Part shown: positions 1-8,687 of the stretch, in pieces
Position numbering within the stretch: the first letter of the stretch is position 1
Layout of the letters: every line of letters begins with the position of its first letter
Translations under genes and position numbers: made by a program
Source of the DNA: Symbiodinium natans
Taxonomy: Eukaryota > Sar > Dinophyceae > Suessiales > Symbiodiniaceae
Reading direction: 5' to 3'
Length of the DNA stretch: 25,000 nt
Assembly: GCA_905221605.1 (NCBI GenBank)
Contig: CAJNDS010000779.1
Coordinates: 347,501 to 372,500 of the forward strand
The notes under the pieces: model-generated
Told to the model about the DNA's origin: nothing
The model's input: the letters and a program-made list of their open reading frames with translations, nothing else
Databases searched by the model: none

Positions 1-2719
1 CACAGTCTACACTCAATGAACCCAATTCAAAACCACACGAAGTTCAATACTGACAACACGAACCAAAGCAGCTCAGTGACCATGTGTAGCCCTCGATGAA
101 AGTAACGGGGCGATCGGCTCCGTTGCCCGCTGCCACTCGCCGGTAGACGCTGTTCCCTGGGTTCCAACTGAGGTATACTCACTTGACCCCTGGGTCCGAG
201 TAGAGGTGCTCAAAGTAAGCTTATCAGGGCAGCATACGATACTTACGATCTATCCTGATACTGGCAGCTTCAATTAAGTGCCTGAACGAGAGCCGAGTTT
301 CTGTCGCAATGGCCCTCAAAGTCTCCCACGGAGCTGGGCCATACAGATCCAGCGTTCTCGCTCCTGCGATGGATATAATCTTCCCTGCTAGCTGCAGTTA
401 GCAGAATCTTGTCATTTCTGTCAGCAGAGTGAATAGCCGCTCAAATGAGCCGAGGCCACCCCAGCACATGCATCCCAACGCTCCTACACCCCGAGAATAC
501 AACCTGCGTTAGCCCGGCCTTGAAGCCCTGTGCTGCAAGAGTCGCGCGCTGTGTTCCCATGTTGCAACTGTGTTCCCCCACAGTGCCGGCGTGCGTGTGC
601 GTGCGCGTGTGCCTGCGTGCCTGCGTGCCTGCGTGCCTGCGTGCCTGCGTGCCTGCGTGCCTGCGTGCCTGCGTGCCTGCGTGCCTGCGTGCCTGCGTGC
701 CTGCGTGCCTGCGTGCCTGCCAGGACGGGCTATAATTGTACCCTATAATCCCTGAAAAAGGCCCTTGATAGGGTTGATTCTAGGGATTCTCGGGCCCACT
801 CGCCCATTCTGGTGCGTGCCTGTGTGTCTGTGTGTCTGTGTGTCTGTGTGTACGTGCCCGCGTGCAGGCAGGCACTCGCTGTACGTACGGCCAATGCATC
901 TGGTTTAGCATTTGACCTCTTCTCCCGTAGCCTTGTCATCACCAGTCAATATGACAGAAACTGCAGGATTAGAGTTTGCGTGCCTGTTGACCAGATTTGA
1001 CAAGCACATGGGACACATGCTACAAACAGAAAGCAAGACAAGAAACTGTTCATCCTCAAGGTGTATCAAGAGCTGCTGTGCAGAAAACAGGTACAAGTAT
1101 GTCCCAGAGTATCCAGACTTGTGCATTAGGTGCAAGCACGCTTCCCTGCCCCCTCCACAAGCAAGTTCATCTCGGGCACTTCCTTCACGTTAGCTCAACT
1201 CCTCTAAAAAAAATTCCAAAACCCCAGGCGAGGTACTTGAACCAGGCATACATGCCCTGCGATGGTGGATCTGCCGGCTTCGCGACAACCGGAGGCTGCC
1301 CCACTTTCGCAATGGCGATGCCGGAAAGGTCGCAATGCAAAGAAATGCGCTCGAACTCGAAGTTTATCTCACCTCTGTGAACAGCTCAGGGGTTTCAAAG
1401 GGTTTAGGGTCTAGTAGGTGTAGCATATGAGGTTTGGGAAAGTTTAGGATCTGGCCTCTAGGCGAAGCCACTGCCACCCCGGAGAACTTCGCTTCGTTGA
1501 AGCTGTCCCCGACGCCTATGCCCTGCGCACCATGGTTCACAGACATTTTGGCTTCGCCATACCCGTAGGAGTTCTCCTCATGGACCATGTAGATCTGGTA
1601 CAGGTACCGTGCCGCTGGCGTCAGGCCCTTCACGACTGCAGTGGATACCCCGTTTTTGTCTGTGAGAAAGCCCCGTGCCACGTCTCGGGTTCTTGTCCAC
1701 CCTGTCAAGTCTGCTTTGTAGCCGTTGGCCAGGTCGACTTCGAAAGTTTGGTGACTCACATGCCACAAATTTTGATTCCCCCAAAAGTCGAAGTTCTTTT
1801 CGGTTTCCGGGGCAAGATGCTCCGAAGCCTCGAGCACGGCACCTGCCCTCAGCTTCCACTTCAAGTAGTCGACCGTGGCCACCATTTCCGCTTCTGACAA
1901 CACCCTGTCCCAGGTGATCACCTCCATGACTGCAAAGTCAGACTTTTCATCCCAGCCATTGTTGATGTAGAGAGGTATGGTCTCCGTGAACTTCACCGGT
2001 GCTGTGGACTGGGACGCAATGTTGGCCGGGGCGCCGGACGAAAAACCATCAAACGCTCGTTGCGCACCGTTAGTGCCGCATAGCACAACCCAGTCAGAAA
2101 CATCTTTGTGCCTTTGATCAGACGTGAGCCAACCGTTGTAGAACGCAACACCGGCGTGGCCATTGTGGTGGCCATGGAGCCAGTTGTTTGCCATTCGGGA
2201 CTGCAAGATGCGCAATCTGTGGGACGCACCATCTGGAGTCCTGCTGTAGCGACTGACGGAACAGACGGTGTGGGTCGGGGGAATCACGTTTCCGAAGTCG
2301 AAGCCTGACCTCATTCTTCGGAGGTTCTCACAAGCACAGTCTACACACAAAGAACCCGACTTGAAAGAGACAACAAGTTTCCTGCTGCAAGAAAGCCAAG
2401 CACACCGTAAACCCCAAGACAATCACAGCTCAGTGGCCATGTGTAGCCTTCGAGGAAGGTAACAGGGCGATCGGCTCCATTCCCAGCTTCCACTCGCCGG
2501 TAGACGGTGTTCCCTGGGTTCCAACTGAGGTATACTCACTTTAAGTCTAAGTTTCCGCAGATGTGGCTCCAATCTTGGAAACTTGAAGCCGAAATCCTGA
2601 TTTGAAATATGTGGTTTAGGGTTTAGGGCTTAGGGGCTTCAACAAGAACCCAGTTACTGTTGCAACGGCCCTCGAAGTCTCCCACGGAGCTGCGCCACAC
2701 GCTCCCCGCGTTCTCACTC
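1..2719 (-). CDS. Multi-exon gene for a protein of tandem 392-residue LamG-like modules (left end off window)
   Basis: Modelled exons on the minus strand are 2719-2650 or 2719-2670, 2534-2430, 2340-1456, 1372-1237, then a second module 363-314, 177-73, and 6-1 running off the window. With exon 1 ending at 2670, one module is 50+105+885+136 = 1176 bases, exactly 392 codons, and every joint keeps frame, including the joint from 1237 to 363 that links module to module. So the two copies look like repeats inside one polypeptide rather than two genes, though tandem genes are not excluded. Three modelled donors are GC (2669, 2429, 1455) and one is GT (1236). The central exon reads like a concanavalin A-like (LamG) fold. 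Modules of this kind occur in secreted or surface proteins; ligand and function are unknown. No start or stop codon was placed. The 873-base intron between modules holds a GCCTGCGT microsatellite. Confidence 0.75.
73..177 (-). CDS. Exon A of the second module (copy of 2534-2430)
   Basis: Encodes VYLSWNPGNSVYRRV then AAGNGADRPVTFIEGYTW, homologous to 2534-2430 and 2357 bases from it. The GC donor context CTGA|GCTG and the acceptor GTGAG|TATACC are the same. The following exon would begin at position 6 (GTGTAG|ACTGTG) and is cut by the window edge. No disabling change is seen in this exon. Confidence 0.75.
   Translation of the reverse strand, partial: YTSVGTQGTASTGEWQRATEPIAPLLSSRATHGH
314..363 (-). 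CDS. Exon 1 of the second module (copy of 2719-2670)
   Basis: Encodes SENAGSVWPSSVGDFE after an ATCGCAG|G acceptor. Its first base completes the split codon left by the exon ending at 1237. A GC lies at 313-312, at the same place as in the other copy. The intron to the next exon (313-178) is 136 bases against 135 in module 1, but the sequences are unlike and this one lacks the telomere-like units found in the other. Confidence 0.7.
611..722. repeat. GCCTGCGT octamer microsatellite
   Basis: About 14 near-perfect copies of an 8-base unit GCCTGCGT in the large intron between the two modules. A related TGTGTCTG tract lies at 812-852. It gives long but meaningless open frames (repeats of CVPACLRA) on the plus strand. 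Confidence 0.95.
1237..1372 (-). CDS. Exon completing the second beta domain and leading into the next module
   Basis: Frame-compatible with the preceding exon through a GC donor at 1455-1454 and an AG acceptor at 1374-1373, an 83-base intron containing CTAGACCCTAAACCC. It reads GEINFEFERISLH, then LSGIAIAKVGQPPVV, which completes the second beta domain with its usual LSGIAVAKV-type last strand, and ends MYAWFK. The codon for K is split (AA then G) by a GT donor at 1236-1235 and is completed by the first base of the exon at 363, giving MYAWFKSENAGSVW across the join. This phase match is the main argument that the modules lie in one protein. Confidence 0.6.
1456..2340 (-). CDS. Large exon: LamG / concanavalin A-like domain plus second beta-rich domain
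   Basis: An 885-base exon, phase 1 at both ends. The first half carries the landmarks FDFGNV, TVCSVSRYS, NNWLHGHHNGHAG, WVVLCGTN, SDFAVMEVITWDRVLS and a terminal DYLKWKL, the order typical of LamG-like jelly-roll domains in which the last strands carry the motif FAVMEV..W.R.LS. The second half has VVKGLTPAARYLYQIYMV and KFSGVAVAS, resembling a companion beta-sandwich seen next to such LamG domains in algal and alveolate proteins. The acceptor is GTGTAG before ACTGTG (conserved at the window start, positions 1-10, in the second module). The end is set at 1456 because joining there to 1372 gives the unbroken stretch VASPRGEINFEFERISLH. The open frame itself continues to 1364 only by reading through intron sequence with telomere-like units. 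Family assignment is from memory of motif patterns. Confidence 0.75.
2430..2534 (-). CDS. Exon A of module 1 (YLSWNPG / YRRV...GADRPVTF)
   Basis: 105 bases, phase 1-1. It encodes VYLSWNPGNTVYRRV followed by EAGNGADRPVTFLEGYTW. The same exon occurs at 177-73. Between the copies the changes in this frame are mostly silent (GCT/GCG, GGG/GGC, AAT/AAC, CCT/CCC, ACC/ACT, GAA/GAG) with conservative T/S and L/I changes, whereas in the other two frames they would be mostly replacements. This fixes strand and frame without outside data. The acceptor GTGAG before TATACC and the GC donor after CTGA are present in both copies. Confidence 0.8.
   Translation of the reverse strand, partial: YTSVGTQGTPSTGEWKLGMEPIALLPSSKATHGH
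2670..2719 (-). CDS. Exon 1 of module 1 (SENAGSVWRSSVGDFE)
   Basis: 50 bases, preceded by CGAG at an AG|G acceptor. It encodes SENAGSVWRSSVGDFE and joins the next exon (VYLSWNPG) in frame if the donor is the GC at 2669-2668. A GT at 2649-2648 (after AACTGG) would give a longer exon but the wrong phase. Against the copy at 363-314, five codons differ only silently (AGT/AGC, GCG/GCT, GGG/GGA, AGC/TCT, GTG/GTA), then similarity drops just after GACTTCGAGGGC, which fits an exon end there. Confidence 0.65.
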
Positions 2720-2818
2720 CTCGGCGATGTGTTCTGAAGCCAGGGTATGCTTTGCTAAGGGTTTCATGGTCCGACATTGCGCTCTTATTTCCTCTAGAGT
2801 CGGCCCAAGACCCTAAAC

Positions 2819-2973
2819 ATGAAATGACAGCATCCTTGTCTATGTCCGGAGCCCCGAACAAGGACCCTTCGCCATTCCATCACTGACATCGAAATCATGT
2901 CGAAATCCCGCACCAGCCGCTGCAAGAGCCTTTCGACCCTGGACACCAGGCTCAAGAACCACGACTCTGATCC
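2819..2973 (-). CDS. Possible upstream exon, amphipathic coiled-coil-like segment
   Basis: After GCGGTTTAG|GGATCAG the frame is open for more than 50 codons and reads SESWFLSLVSRVERLLQRLV, then RDFDMISMSVMEW, with a heptad-like spacing of L, V and I. An AT|GTTTAG donor at 2818 would give phase 2, which fits the exon at 2719. A short coiled coil before the first module is plausible. A second frame over the same bases is also open (IRVVVLEPGVQGRK...), so frame choice rests on the phase match. Confidence 0.35.
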
Positions 2974-3235
2974 CTAAACCGCATCCTGTATGCAATCCAT
3001 GTTTTCAGATGAAGCTCTCAAACCACGCAAACATACCCTCGGCGGGTGGGCTTGCCGGCCTGGGTGGGTTTTGGGCGGTAGAGCTTGGGGGTTCCCTGGT
3101 TGCAGGTTGCCGAGTTTAGGGTGTAAAGGTTGGTTGAAGGTTGAAGGGTTTGTGGTTGAGGGTTGAGACGTTTTGTGGGATGGCAGTTTGGTTTATTTCC
3201 GTTTGTGATCTCGAGCTTGTGCTGATGCCCCTGTA
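2974..3235. other. Stretch without recognised genes
   Basis: GC-moderate sequence with G-rich degenerate telomere-like words (GGTTGAGGG, TTTAGGGTG) near 3115-3170. No convincing exon seen. Confidence 0.5.
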
Positions 3236-3490
3236 GTGATGATGACGACGACGATCATGGTGAAGACGATGATGATGATGATGATGATGATGATGATCAG
3301 GATGGCGGTGATAATGATGGTGACGATGATGAAGCTGATGTTGATGATAATGACGGCAACGATGAGAACGACGAGGGGCACGATGATGATGATGATGATG
3401 ATGATGATCACAGCAACGATGATCACAACAATGATGGTGACGACGATGATGATGGTGGTGATGAAGCTACTGACGCTGATGATGATCATT
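3236..3490 (+). repeat. Imperfect GAT microsatellite
   Basis: Interrupted (GAT)n of about 250 bases. In one plus-strand frame nearly every codon is GAT or GAC, giving an Asp-rich run from about 3233 to a TGA at 3543; in the frame one base over it gives poly-Met. Interruptions (GGTGAC, AATGAC, AACGAC) mostly keep the triplet register. I treat it as a microsatellite; an acidic exon cannot be excluded. Confidence 0.85.
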
Positions 3491-3527
3491 GTAAGGGAGA
3501 CGACGATTCAAACGACACTGGTGATTG

Positions 3528-3765
3528 CGACACATCATCACCATGAACATCGCGATTACGCCCAGTATGGAAACCAGTGGTTTCCATTCCGGGCAAAGTT
3601 TCACCAGAAAATGCCAGGACCACCATCGCGATCTCCATTGTGGCCATCATCAGTATCATCATCAGCCGCATCATCCTTACAATCCTGTTCATAACCATCA
3701 GGATCGGCATCGTCACTGTACCCATCCTCATCATCATCCGACATATCCATACGCTCATGACACTT
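3528..3765 (-). repeat. ATC (minus-strand GAT) microsatellite, convergent with 3236-3490
   Basis: The complement of the GAT motif runs in the opposite direction from 3765 towards 3528. On the minus strand it encodes an acidic frame (MDMSDDDEDGYSDDADPDG and onward to about 3601). With the upstream tract it forms a large imperfect inverted repeat. Confidence 0.75.
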
Positions 3766-3769
3766 AGCC

Positions 3770-4720
3770 CTACACTCCCCTGTGATCACCACTGCTGACT
3801 CCTGAACGGTTCATACTGCATAATCGGCACAGCGGCTTTGGCGGCAGATTCAGGGTGGCAGCATTGCCAGCCGACGCCGACGCGGGGTTTGCGCTTGGAC
3901 TGAAGGCCATCGACAGGAAACTCCTGCTAAGTTTTGGCGACTTGACGGTTCATAAATTAAATGACCTCACGAACAAAAAACTTGTGTGTGTGTGTCTGGG
4001 TGTGTGTCAGGGGGTGTGTGTGCATGAGCACAAATCAGAAGCGTGTGCACGTGCTGAATGTGCTTCTCATATTCGTATACGCAGAACTCATGTACAGATC
4101 CCAGTTGCGCTATGAGCATGCAAAATACAATTCTGCGTGCGTACCCTTTTTTGCTTCACCCTAAAACCCTCAACCCTAAACCACAAAGTATGCATGCCTG
4201 CGCCTGCCTCCCCTTTACCCTGAGACCGAAGCCCCCAACCCTGACCCTGAACTGTAGATCCCAAAGCCTACCTCTACACCAAACTCACCAAACCACCCTT
4301 CCACAAGACATAAGTCCAAGTTAGGGTTCGGGGTTTAGGGTTGCGGGTGTGCCGACCTTGTGCCGAAGCCCTAAACCCCTTCAGCCAGTAACCCCAGACC
4401 CCAAAACCTCGATCAACACCACTCATCTGCGGACCAGGACCAGGGCCCTGCACCCCCAAGCTTTGAAACCGACGTCCTGCGAAGGGAGGTGGCCCAACAT
4501 TTCACCTCAATTCGACGAAGACGATATCTCCCGGCTGTCAATGTAAAGCGGCTGGAATCCTGAATTACCCTGAGCTGCTAAACCTGGGGCTCTCCCACGG
4601 GTTTGGGGGTGTGTGGATTCCAGTTGAGGGCTTGGAAGTGTTGAAAAGGGTTTAGGGGTTAGAGGTTAGGGTTTATAGCTTTAGGTTTAGGGTTTCAAAG
4701 GCGCAGTCCCATCCAATGCC
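3770..4720. repeat. GT-rich tract and telomere-like islands in both orientations
   Basis: A GTGTGT tract lies at 3982-4022. C-rich units (CCCTAAAACCCTCAACCC) run at 4158-4230, a G-rich run at 4321-4347 is followed by AGCCCTAAACCCC at 4368-4380 (a possible hairpin), and G-rich units follow at 4645-4698. I see no gene here. Confidence 0.7.
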
Positions 4721-4847
4721 TAAATGAACCCCGCGCCCGAGATCCTACGTCTGAGAGAAACCAGGTCCATAACTTAGCAGTAACTTCGATGGTGGGGCTC
4801 GTATACAGGGGCCTTAGTCAGTAGAGTTTAGGACGGAAGAACACTTT

Positions 4848-4920
4848 ATACACATATATATATATATATATATAGGATTTATTTACTTTTACATATATAT
4901 ATATAATATTATAATATTTT
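4848..4920. repeat. TA-rich microsatellite
   Basis: CACATATATA followed by two (TA)n runs at 4852-4874 and 4891-4905. From 4920 to 5290 I see nothing recognisable. Confidence 0.9.
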
Positions 4921-5393
4921 CACGCTTCTATATCAGGTACGTGCGGAACCCCGAACCTCATCAACGAACATATCGTAGGTCTGAGGAACATATTGGTTTC
5001 TGGTCAGAATCCAAGCCTTTTCCAGACAAGTTCGAAATAATTGAAGGCTCTCTCGATAGATCCTGATAAAGGTACTTTGAAAGATACACGTAACGTGACC
5101 CCAAACGCTAAAGTTCGAAATCCCGCAACTCCAATCTCATCTGACACGACGCTCTTTATGGCCCTAAAATGCCGAGACCCCTAAGTTCGCAGAGAGTGAG
5201 GATGCCAGCCCCACCAACCGACATACAAGGCTGCCAGTGCCACACGGGCACAAATACAGAAGTTTAGCTATGCACGGCTGGTGGTTCGGACAGTAGGATT
5301 TCCGGTTTTGGGGTTTGAGCGGTCTGGGTTTAGGGTTGCGAGTTTAGGGTGCAAACGTTTCAAAACAGATCAAAGCGGCTGCATCGGCAACAG

Positions 5394-5462
5394 TGCAGCT
5401 GGGAGTGCGCGGCATTGCCTCCAAGCAGACGTGCACACTTTCGGAAGTGCGTGTATTCAGAG
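5394..5462 (+). CDS. Candidate exon, product unknown
   Basis: 69 bases between CGGCAACAG and a G|GT donor, phase 1-1, reading QLGVRGIASKQTCTLSEVRV then FR. The reading frame and symmetrical phases resemble the modelled exons elsewhere in the window. The minus strand is also open here, so strand is uncertain. No family recognised. Confidence 0.3.
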
Positions 5463-5522
5463 GTCCGCGGGTCTTGTGCCTTTTTTGGTTGTTTGGGGCG
5501 GACGCTTGGGCTCTAGGGTTGA

Positions 5523-5635
5523 GGGGGGTTGGACTTTCGGGCATGTCGAGTCATGGCTTGAGGCCTTTCATGGTCTGCAAGTTTTGGAAGAAAGACGAAG
5601 TTATCCCGTCATCCCTATCTGGCTCTGTAAGACTG
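5523..5635 (+). CDS. Candidate exon, product unknown
   Basis: Lies between GGGTTGAG and a good donor (TCT|GTAAGA or ACT|GTAAGG). Two plus-strand frames are open: one gives GLRPFMVCKFWKKDEVIPSS, the other HVESWLEAFHGLQVLEERRS. Neither is recognised, so only the presence of a plus-strand exon is suggested. Confidence 0.25.
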
Positions 5636-5699
5636 TAAGGGAAAAATTAAAGTGCGTCCCAAAGTGCCGCCTAGCCAAAAACGATCTTCAGGTTTTGTA

Positions 5700-6087
5700 G
5701 CTCACCTCTGACTGAGTCTCTTGCACTTACAGGACCCTAAATCCTAAAGCCAAGGACGCCCTTAAAGGAGCCCGCTGATCGTACATGGCGACTTGAATGC
5801 TCAGGACACAGGGCTGCTCCTTGGCTTGGTGCCATGCTCTGGGCCTCGGGGCCTCGGGTTATGATCCTCAAGGATTTAATGCTTTAGGGTTTAGGGTTTT
5901 ATGGTAGTGGGTTTTGGGTTTGGGGTTCCGTGCAGCCAGAAGTAAAGGCATAGGACTTCCCATTTCAGCTGCTGCAGGGCTTCGTGTTCCCTAAACCCAA
6001 AAACCGAAACCCTGAAACGTGTAGTCTTCGGGGTTCAGGGCTCAGGGTTTGAACAAAGTCTTATTGGTAGCCCCCATATCTTCCGGG
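5700..6087. repeat. Gene-poor stretch with telomere-like units
   Basis: TTTAGGGTTTAGGGTTTTATGG near 5883 and mixed CCCTAAACCC / GGGTTCAGGG words at 5990-6050. A short open frame at 5778 with VHGDLNAQDTG is not enough for a call. Confidence 0.6.
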
Positions 6088-6222
6088 TAATATAAAGGCC
6101 TAAATGAGTACCAATACTATTTAGGGAGTTCCTTATTGGAGTTGTTGTGTGATATACCCCAAAACCTGTTCTAATTAATTCTTAAGTCCCCTACATTAGG
6201 TAAACCGTTTCCAATCATCTAA
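6088..6222 (+). repeat. Dispersed repeat of about 140 bases, copy A
   Basis: Shares an ordered set of words with 9326-9472: TAATATA, CCTAAAT, TAC..ATACTAT, a TTCCTT or TCCTTC block, then TATACCCCAAAACC and TGTTCT, AAGTCCC or AAGGCCC, and ACCG.TT. No coding potential or terminal inverted repeat was seen. Confidence 0.7.
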
Positions 6223-7155
6223 GCAGCGGAAATCCTAACAAATACTGGTCCAACCCTGCAAATCCCTCGAACCTACCGTGGGGCAAGTAGACCCTGTGCG
6301 GGACCCCTGCTTTGCTGGCACGGAGACGGTTTAGGCTTTAAGGTTTATGGTTTAGGGTCTGGGTTTGGGTTTAGTGCTTCGGTTTTAGGCTTTAGGGTCT
6401 AGGGTTTACGTTTAGGGTCTATGGCTTAGTAGGGTTTAGGGGAGACCTTCAGGTCTCCTTCCAAGCTGAACTCGCGGACAAGGTTGTCGCAGCCGGTGAA
6501 CAAGCCTGAGACTCTTTGGGGGCTTCAAAGAGGGCTTCCAGAAAGGGCTTTCTTAAAGGATTCTATAAGGGCATCAGAAAAAGGTTTAGGCATTTAGGGT
6601 CTAGGAGAGAGATCTCAAGGCTGGAAACCTTTCTAGGAATTACAGTATGCTTACAAGGTTGAGACTGTGTCCTTCTAGAGCTCCTGGCGTTTCCAGGGTT
6701 ACAGGGTCTAGTACTTTGAATGCTTGTCAGGATATTGCAATCTACAGCGCTGTGGCGGTCATACGCTCAATGTGGGAACTAGAGGTACTAGACCCTAAAC
6801 CCTAAACCCCAGAACCATGAGCCCTAAACTTTAGAGCCCTGGGCCCTAAAAGCCCTAGGAGCTGAAAACCCTACAGAACCTAAACCCTAAACCTCCGGTA
6901 GGCGGCCTAGAGTGTAGGGTCTAGGGTTGAGTCCATGAGCTTAGCTGGGAGCAAGCCATACTTCAAGAATCAATCGGCCTGGTAGCTGGGGACGCGAGGA
7001 ACGTAGCGACAGTTTTATGATTATGCCGAGTGAAAACCCCAACAAAGGTACTTCCAACCGTACTTACTAAGCCCCCAGAGCTCTAAGCAACCTGCTGTTT
7101 CGCGCGCAGCTTGAAAGCTCGAAACCTGCGGTTTTGCAGTACTTGCCCCCCCCCC
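6223..7155. repeat. Telomere-like islands, both orientations
   Basis: G-rich at 6330-6440 (TTTAGGGTCTGGGTTTGGG type), C-rich at 6788-6890 (GACCCTAAACCCTAAACCCC type), G-rich again at 6914-6933. The 6500-6590 part has AAAGGGCTTTCTTAAAGG-like words that recur elsewhere. An 11-base C run is at 7145-7156. No gene seen. Confidence 0.7.
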
Positions 7156-7204
7156 CTTGGAAAAAAAAATCATGGTGCAGGAAGGCCAACCTCTGAGTTT
7201 ACGT

Positions 7205-7765
7205 GTTGACAGTCTAAGGTTTAGGGGTTTTTGGCTTTGGGCTCCGGGTTCGGGTCTTCAGGGTTTTGGGCTCAGTGTCAGGGCGAAATTAATAGGCCAT
7301 TGGATCCGGCGCGTGCCTGCGCCCAGAGGAAGAGGTCGAAAGCGCCAAAACCCTCCAAGCCCTAAGCCCTAAACCCCAGAACCCAAAACCTCCAAAAGCC
7401 CTAAAACTCCCAACCCCGACCCTACAACTTACCCTCAAAAACCGAAGCCTCAACCCTAAAACGTTCCCTAAAAGAACGAAGCCCTCAAAGCCCAAACATA
7501 AAAAAAGATCCAGACCTAATCTCCAAAGCCTAAAACCCTAAAACCCTCAACCCCCGAACCTCCAAAAAAAGAGTTCCAGGGAACGGCAGGTCGATGCTCC
7601 GTGCTGCGAGCCGTGCCTTAGAGACCCCTGGGGTTATTGGGGCTCTTTCGTTTTGTTAGGGTTTAGGGTTCAGGGTTGGCCTCCCTTTGTCCGCCTGCCC
7701 ACGTCGGCTCGTGGGGTTCTACAGTAGGGTTTCGGGTTTGGGATTTAGGGTTTAGGGTATGGTTT
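7205..7765. repeat. Long degenerate telomere-like tract
   Basis: G-rich 7215-7275, then a C-rich tract of about 220 bases (7340-7562) made of units such as CCCTAAA, CCTCCAAAAG, CCCTCAAAAACCG, then G-rich again 7658-7762. The C-rich block is much longer than a simple telomere seed and very diverged. At 7575-7620 a segment on the minus strand resembles the PAN-like exon at 8660-8582 but is frameshifted. Confidence 0.75.
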
Positions 7766-7904
7766 TTTTCGCGAGAAGAAGGGGAATTTGGGTAGTTTAC
7801 GGTTCTGTTTATGACAAGGGTTCTACAACGGTGAGAACTCAATGTCAGGACAAAGTCAACAAACGACAAAACCTAAAAGCAAGTTCAAGCAAACAAAAAG
7901 AAAC

Positions 7905-8560
7905 AAACAAACTCTAAACCCTAAAACCCTGACACGCTAAAACACCCAACCGCAAGACCCCAAAAACCTACAACCGCAAACGCCCCACACCCCAAAACCC
8001 CAATCCCTAGACAACTTGTAGAGTTCTGAGAGAACTCCAAATCCCCCAAACCCTCCCCAAACCAAACCGTCTTCCAAAAGGCGACTTGTGTAGAGCCCTT
8101 TAACGAAACTTTGCAGGAACCACAACGCTGTATGAACCTACAACCCCTTAGAACCCGACGCCGAAATCCCACCCCCAAAACCAAATCAAACCGTGGTCAA
8201 GAGGCCAGAAGAAGAGGCAGGAAGGCTCCTAAAGCCCGTAGACCCCAAAACACAAACCCTAAACTGTAAACCCCAGAACCCAAAACCCTAAAAACTGAAG
8301 CCCTAAACCCTAAACCCCCAAACCATCGAATCCCGAAGGTCAGAAGTATAACCCTAATAGAACCAAAGGAAGTCCCGACCCCCTTCACAACCCCTAAGCC
8401 AAAGGTTGCCGTCAAGAGGCCAGAAGAAGAGCCAGAAAGCCCCTAAAGCACCCCAAAACCCAAACCCCAAATCCCGCAAACCCTGAACCCCTAAAGCCCC
8501 TAAAGCCCTACACCCAAAACACCAAACCCTAAACCCCAATCTTTAAATAAAAGCTAAGCC
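7905..8560 (-). repeat. Degenerate CCCTAAA-type tract with embedded PAN-exon fragments
   Basis: About 650 bases rich in CCCTAAA, CCCCAAAACCC and related words. Embedded at 8201-8220 and 8416-8435 are two near-identical copies of GAGGCCAGAAGAAGAGGCAG, each followed by the same GAA(G/A)GC(T/C)CCTAAAGC stretch, 215 bases apart. The motif is the reverse complement of the CLFFWP-coding part of the exon at 8660-8582. A further worn copy is near 8322-8347. Confidence 0.75.
8201..8435 (-). pseudogene. Two PAN-exon fragments (C-terminal half)
   Basis: On the minus strand 8220-8201 and 8435-8416 encode the remnant CLFFWPLD or WLFFWPLD, matching CLFFWPP of the exon at 8660-8582. The Cys-containing first half is missing or unrecognisable and no splice sites frame them, so they look like leftovers of tandem duplication rather than working exons. 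Confidence 0.5.
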
Positions 8561-8581
8561 CGAAATCTCTAAACTCTAAAC

Positions 8582-8660
8582 CGTCGAATCCGGGAGGCCA
8601 GAAGAAGAGGCAGGTCGACTGCTCCCGGCATCGCGCCTCGCAGTCCGCCGGCTCCAGGAC
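8582..8660 (-). CDS. PAN/apple-like exon
   Basis: 79 bases between an acceptor CCGTGAG|GTC and a donor GACG|GTTTAG, phase 0 in and 1 out. It encodes VLEPADCEARCREQ, then STCLFFWPPGFD. The pattern DC..RC....TC.FF is that of PAN/apple modules, which are disulfide-bonded adhesion domains of secreted and surface proteins; this would be the part with the helix and central strands. Partner exons were not found: neighbouring sequence is telomere-like. Given the degraded copies just downstream, it may belong to a decayed gene. Confidence 0.5.
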
Positions 8661-8687
8661 CTCACGGGACTTCTCTGCTTTGTGTGG

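Noticed and set aside
508-590. Minus-strand stretch with GTQRATLAAQGFKAGLTQ
   Set aside because: Same intron, no counterpart in the other module copy and no phase support.
445-755. Open frames with repeats of CVPACLRA
   Set aside because: Product of the GCCTGCGT microsatellite; no codon signal outside it.
905-1193. Open frames on both strands, including a minus-strand stretch HANSNPAVSVILTGDDKATG between plausible splice sites
   Set aside because: The exon at 1372-1237 joins directly in phase to the exon at 363, so this lies in an intron of the LamG-module gene; the opposite strand is equally open.
5778-5870. VHGDLNAQDTG, resembling the GD.N motif of endonuclease/exonuclease/phosphatase enzymes
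   Set aside because: Only one short motif, no neighbouring reverse transcriptase or nuclease motifs, and telomere-like sequence follows at once.
7260-7275. GTTTTGGGCTCAG, partly like the 3' end of the dinoflagellate spliced leader
   Set aside because: Mismatched and sits within a G-rich telomere-like tract; treated as chance.
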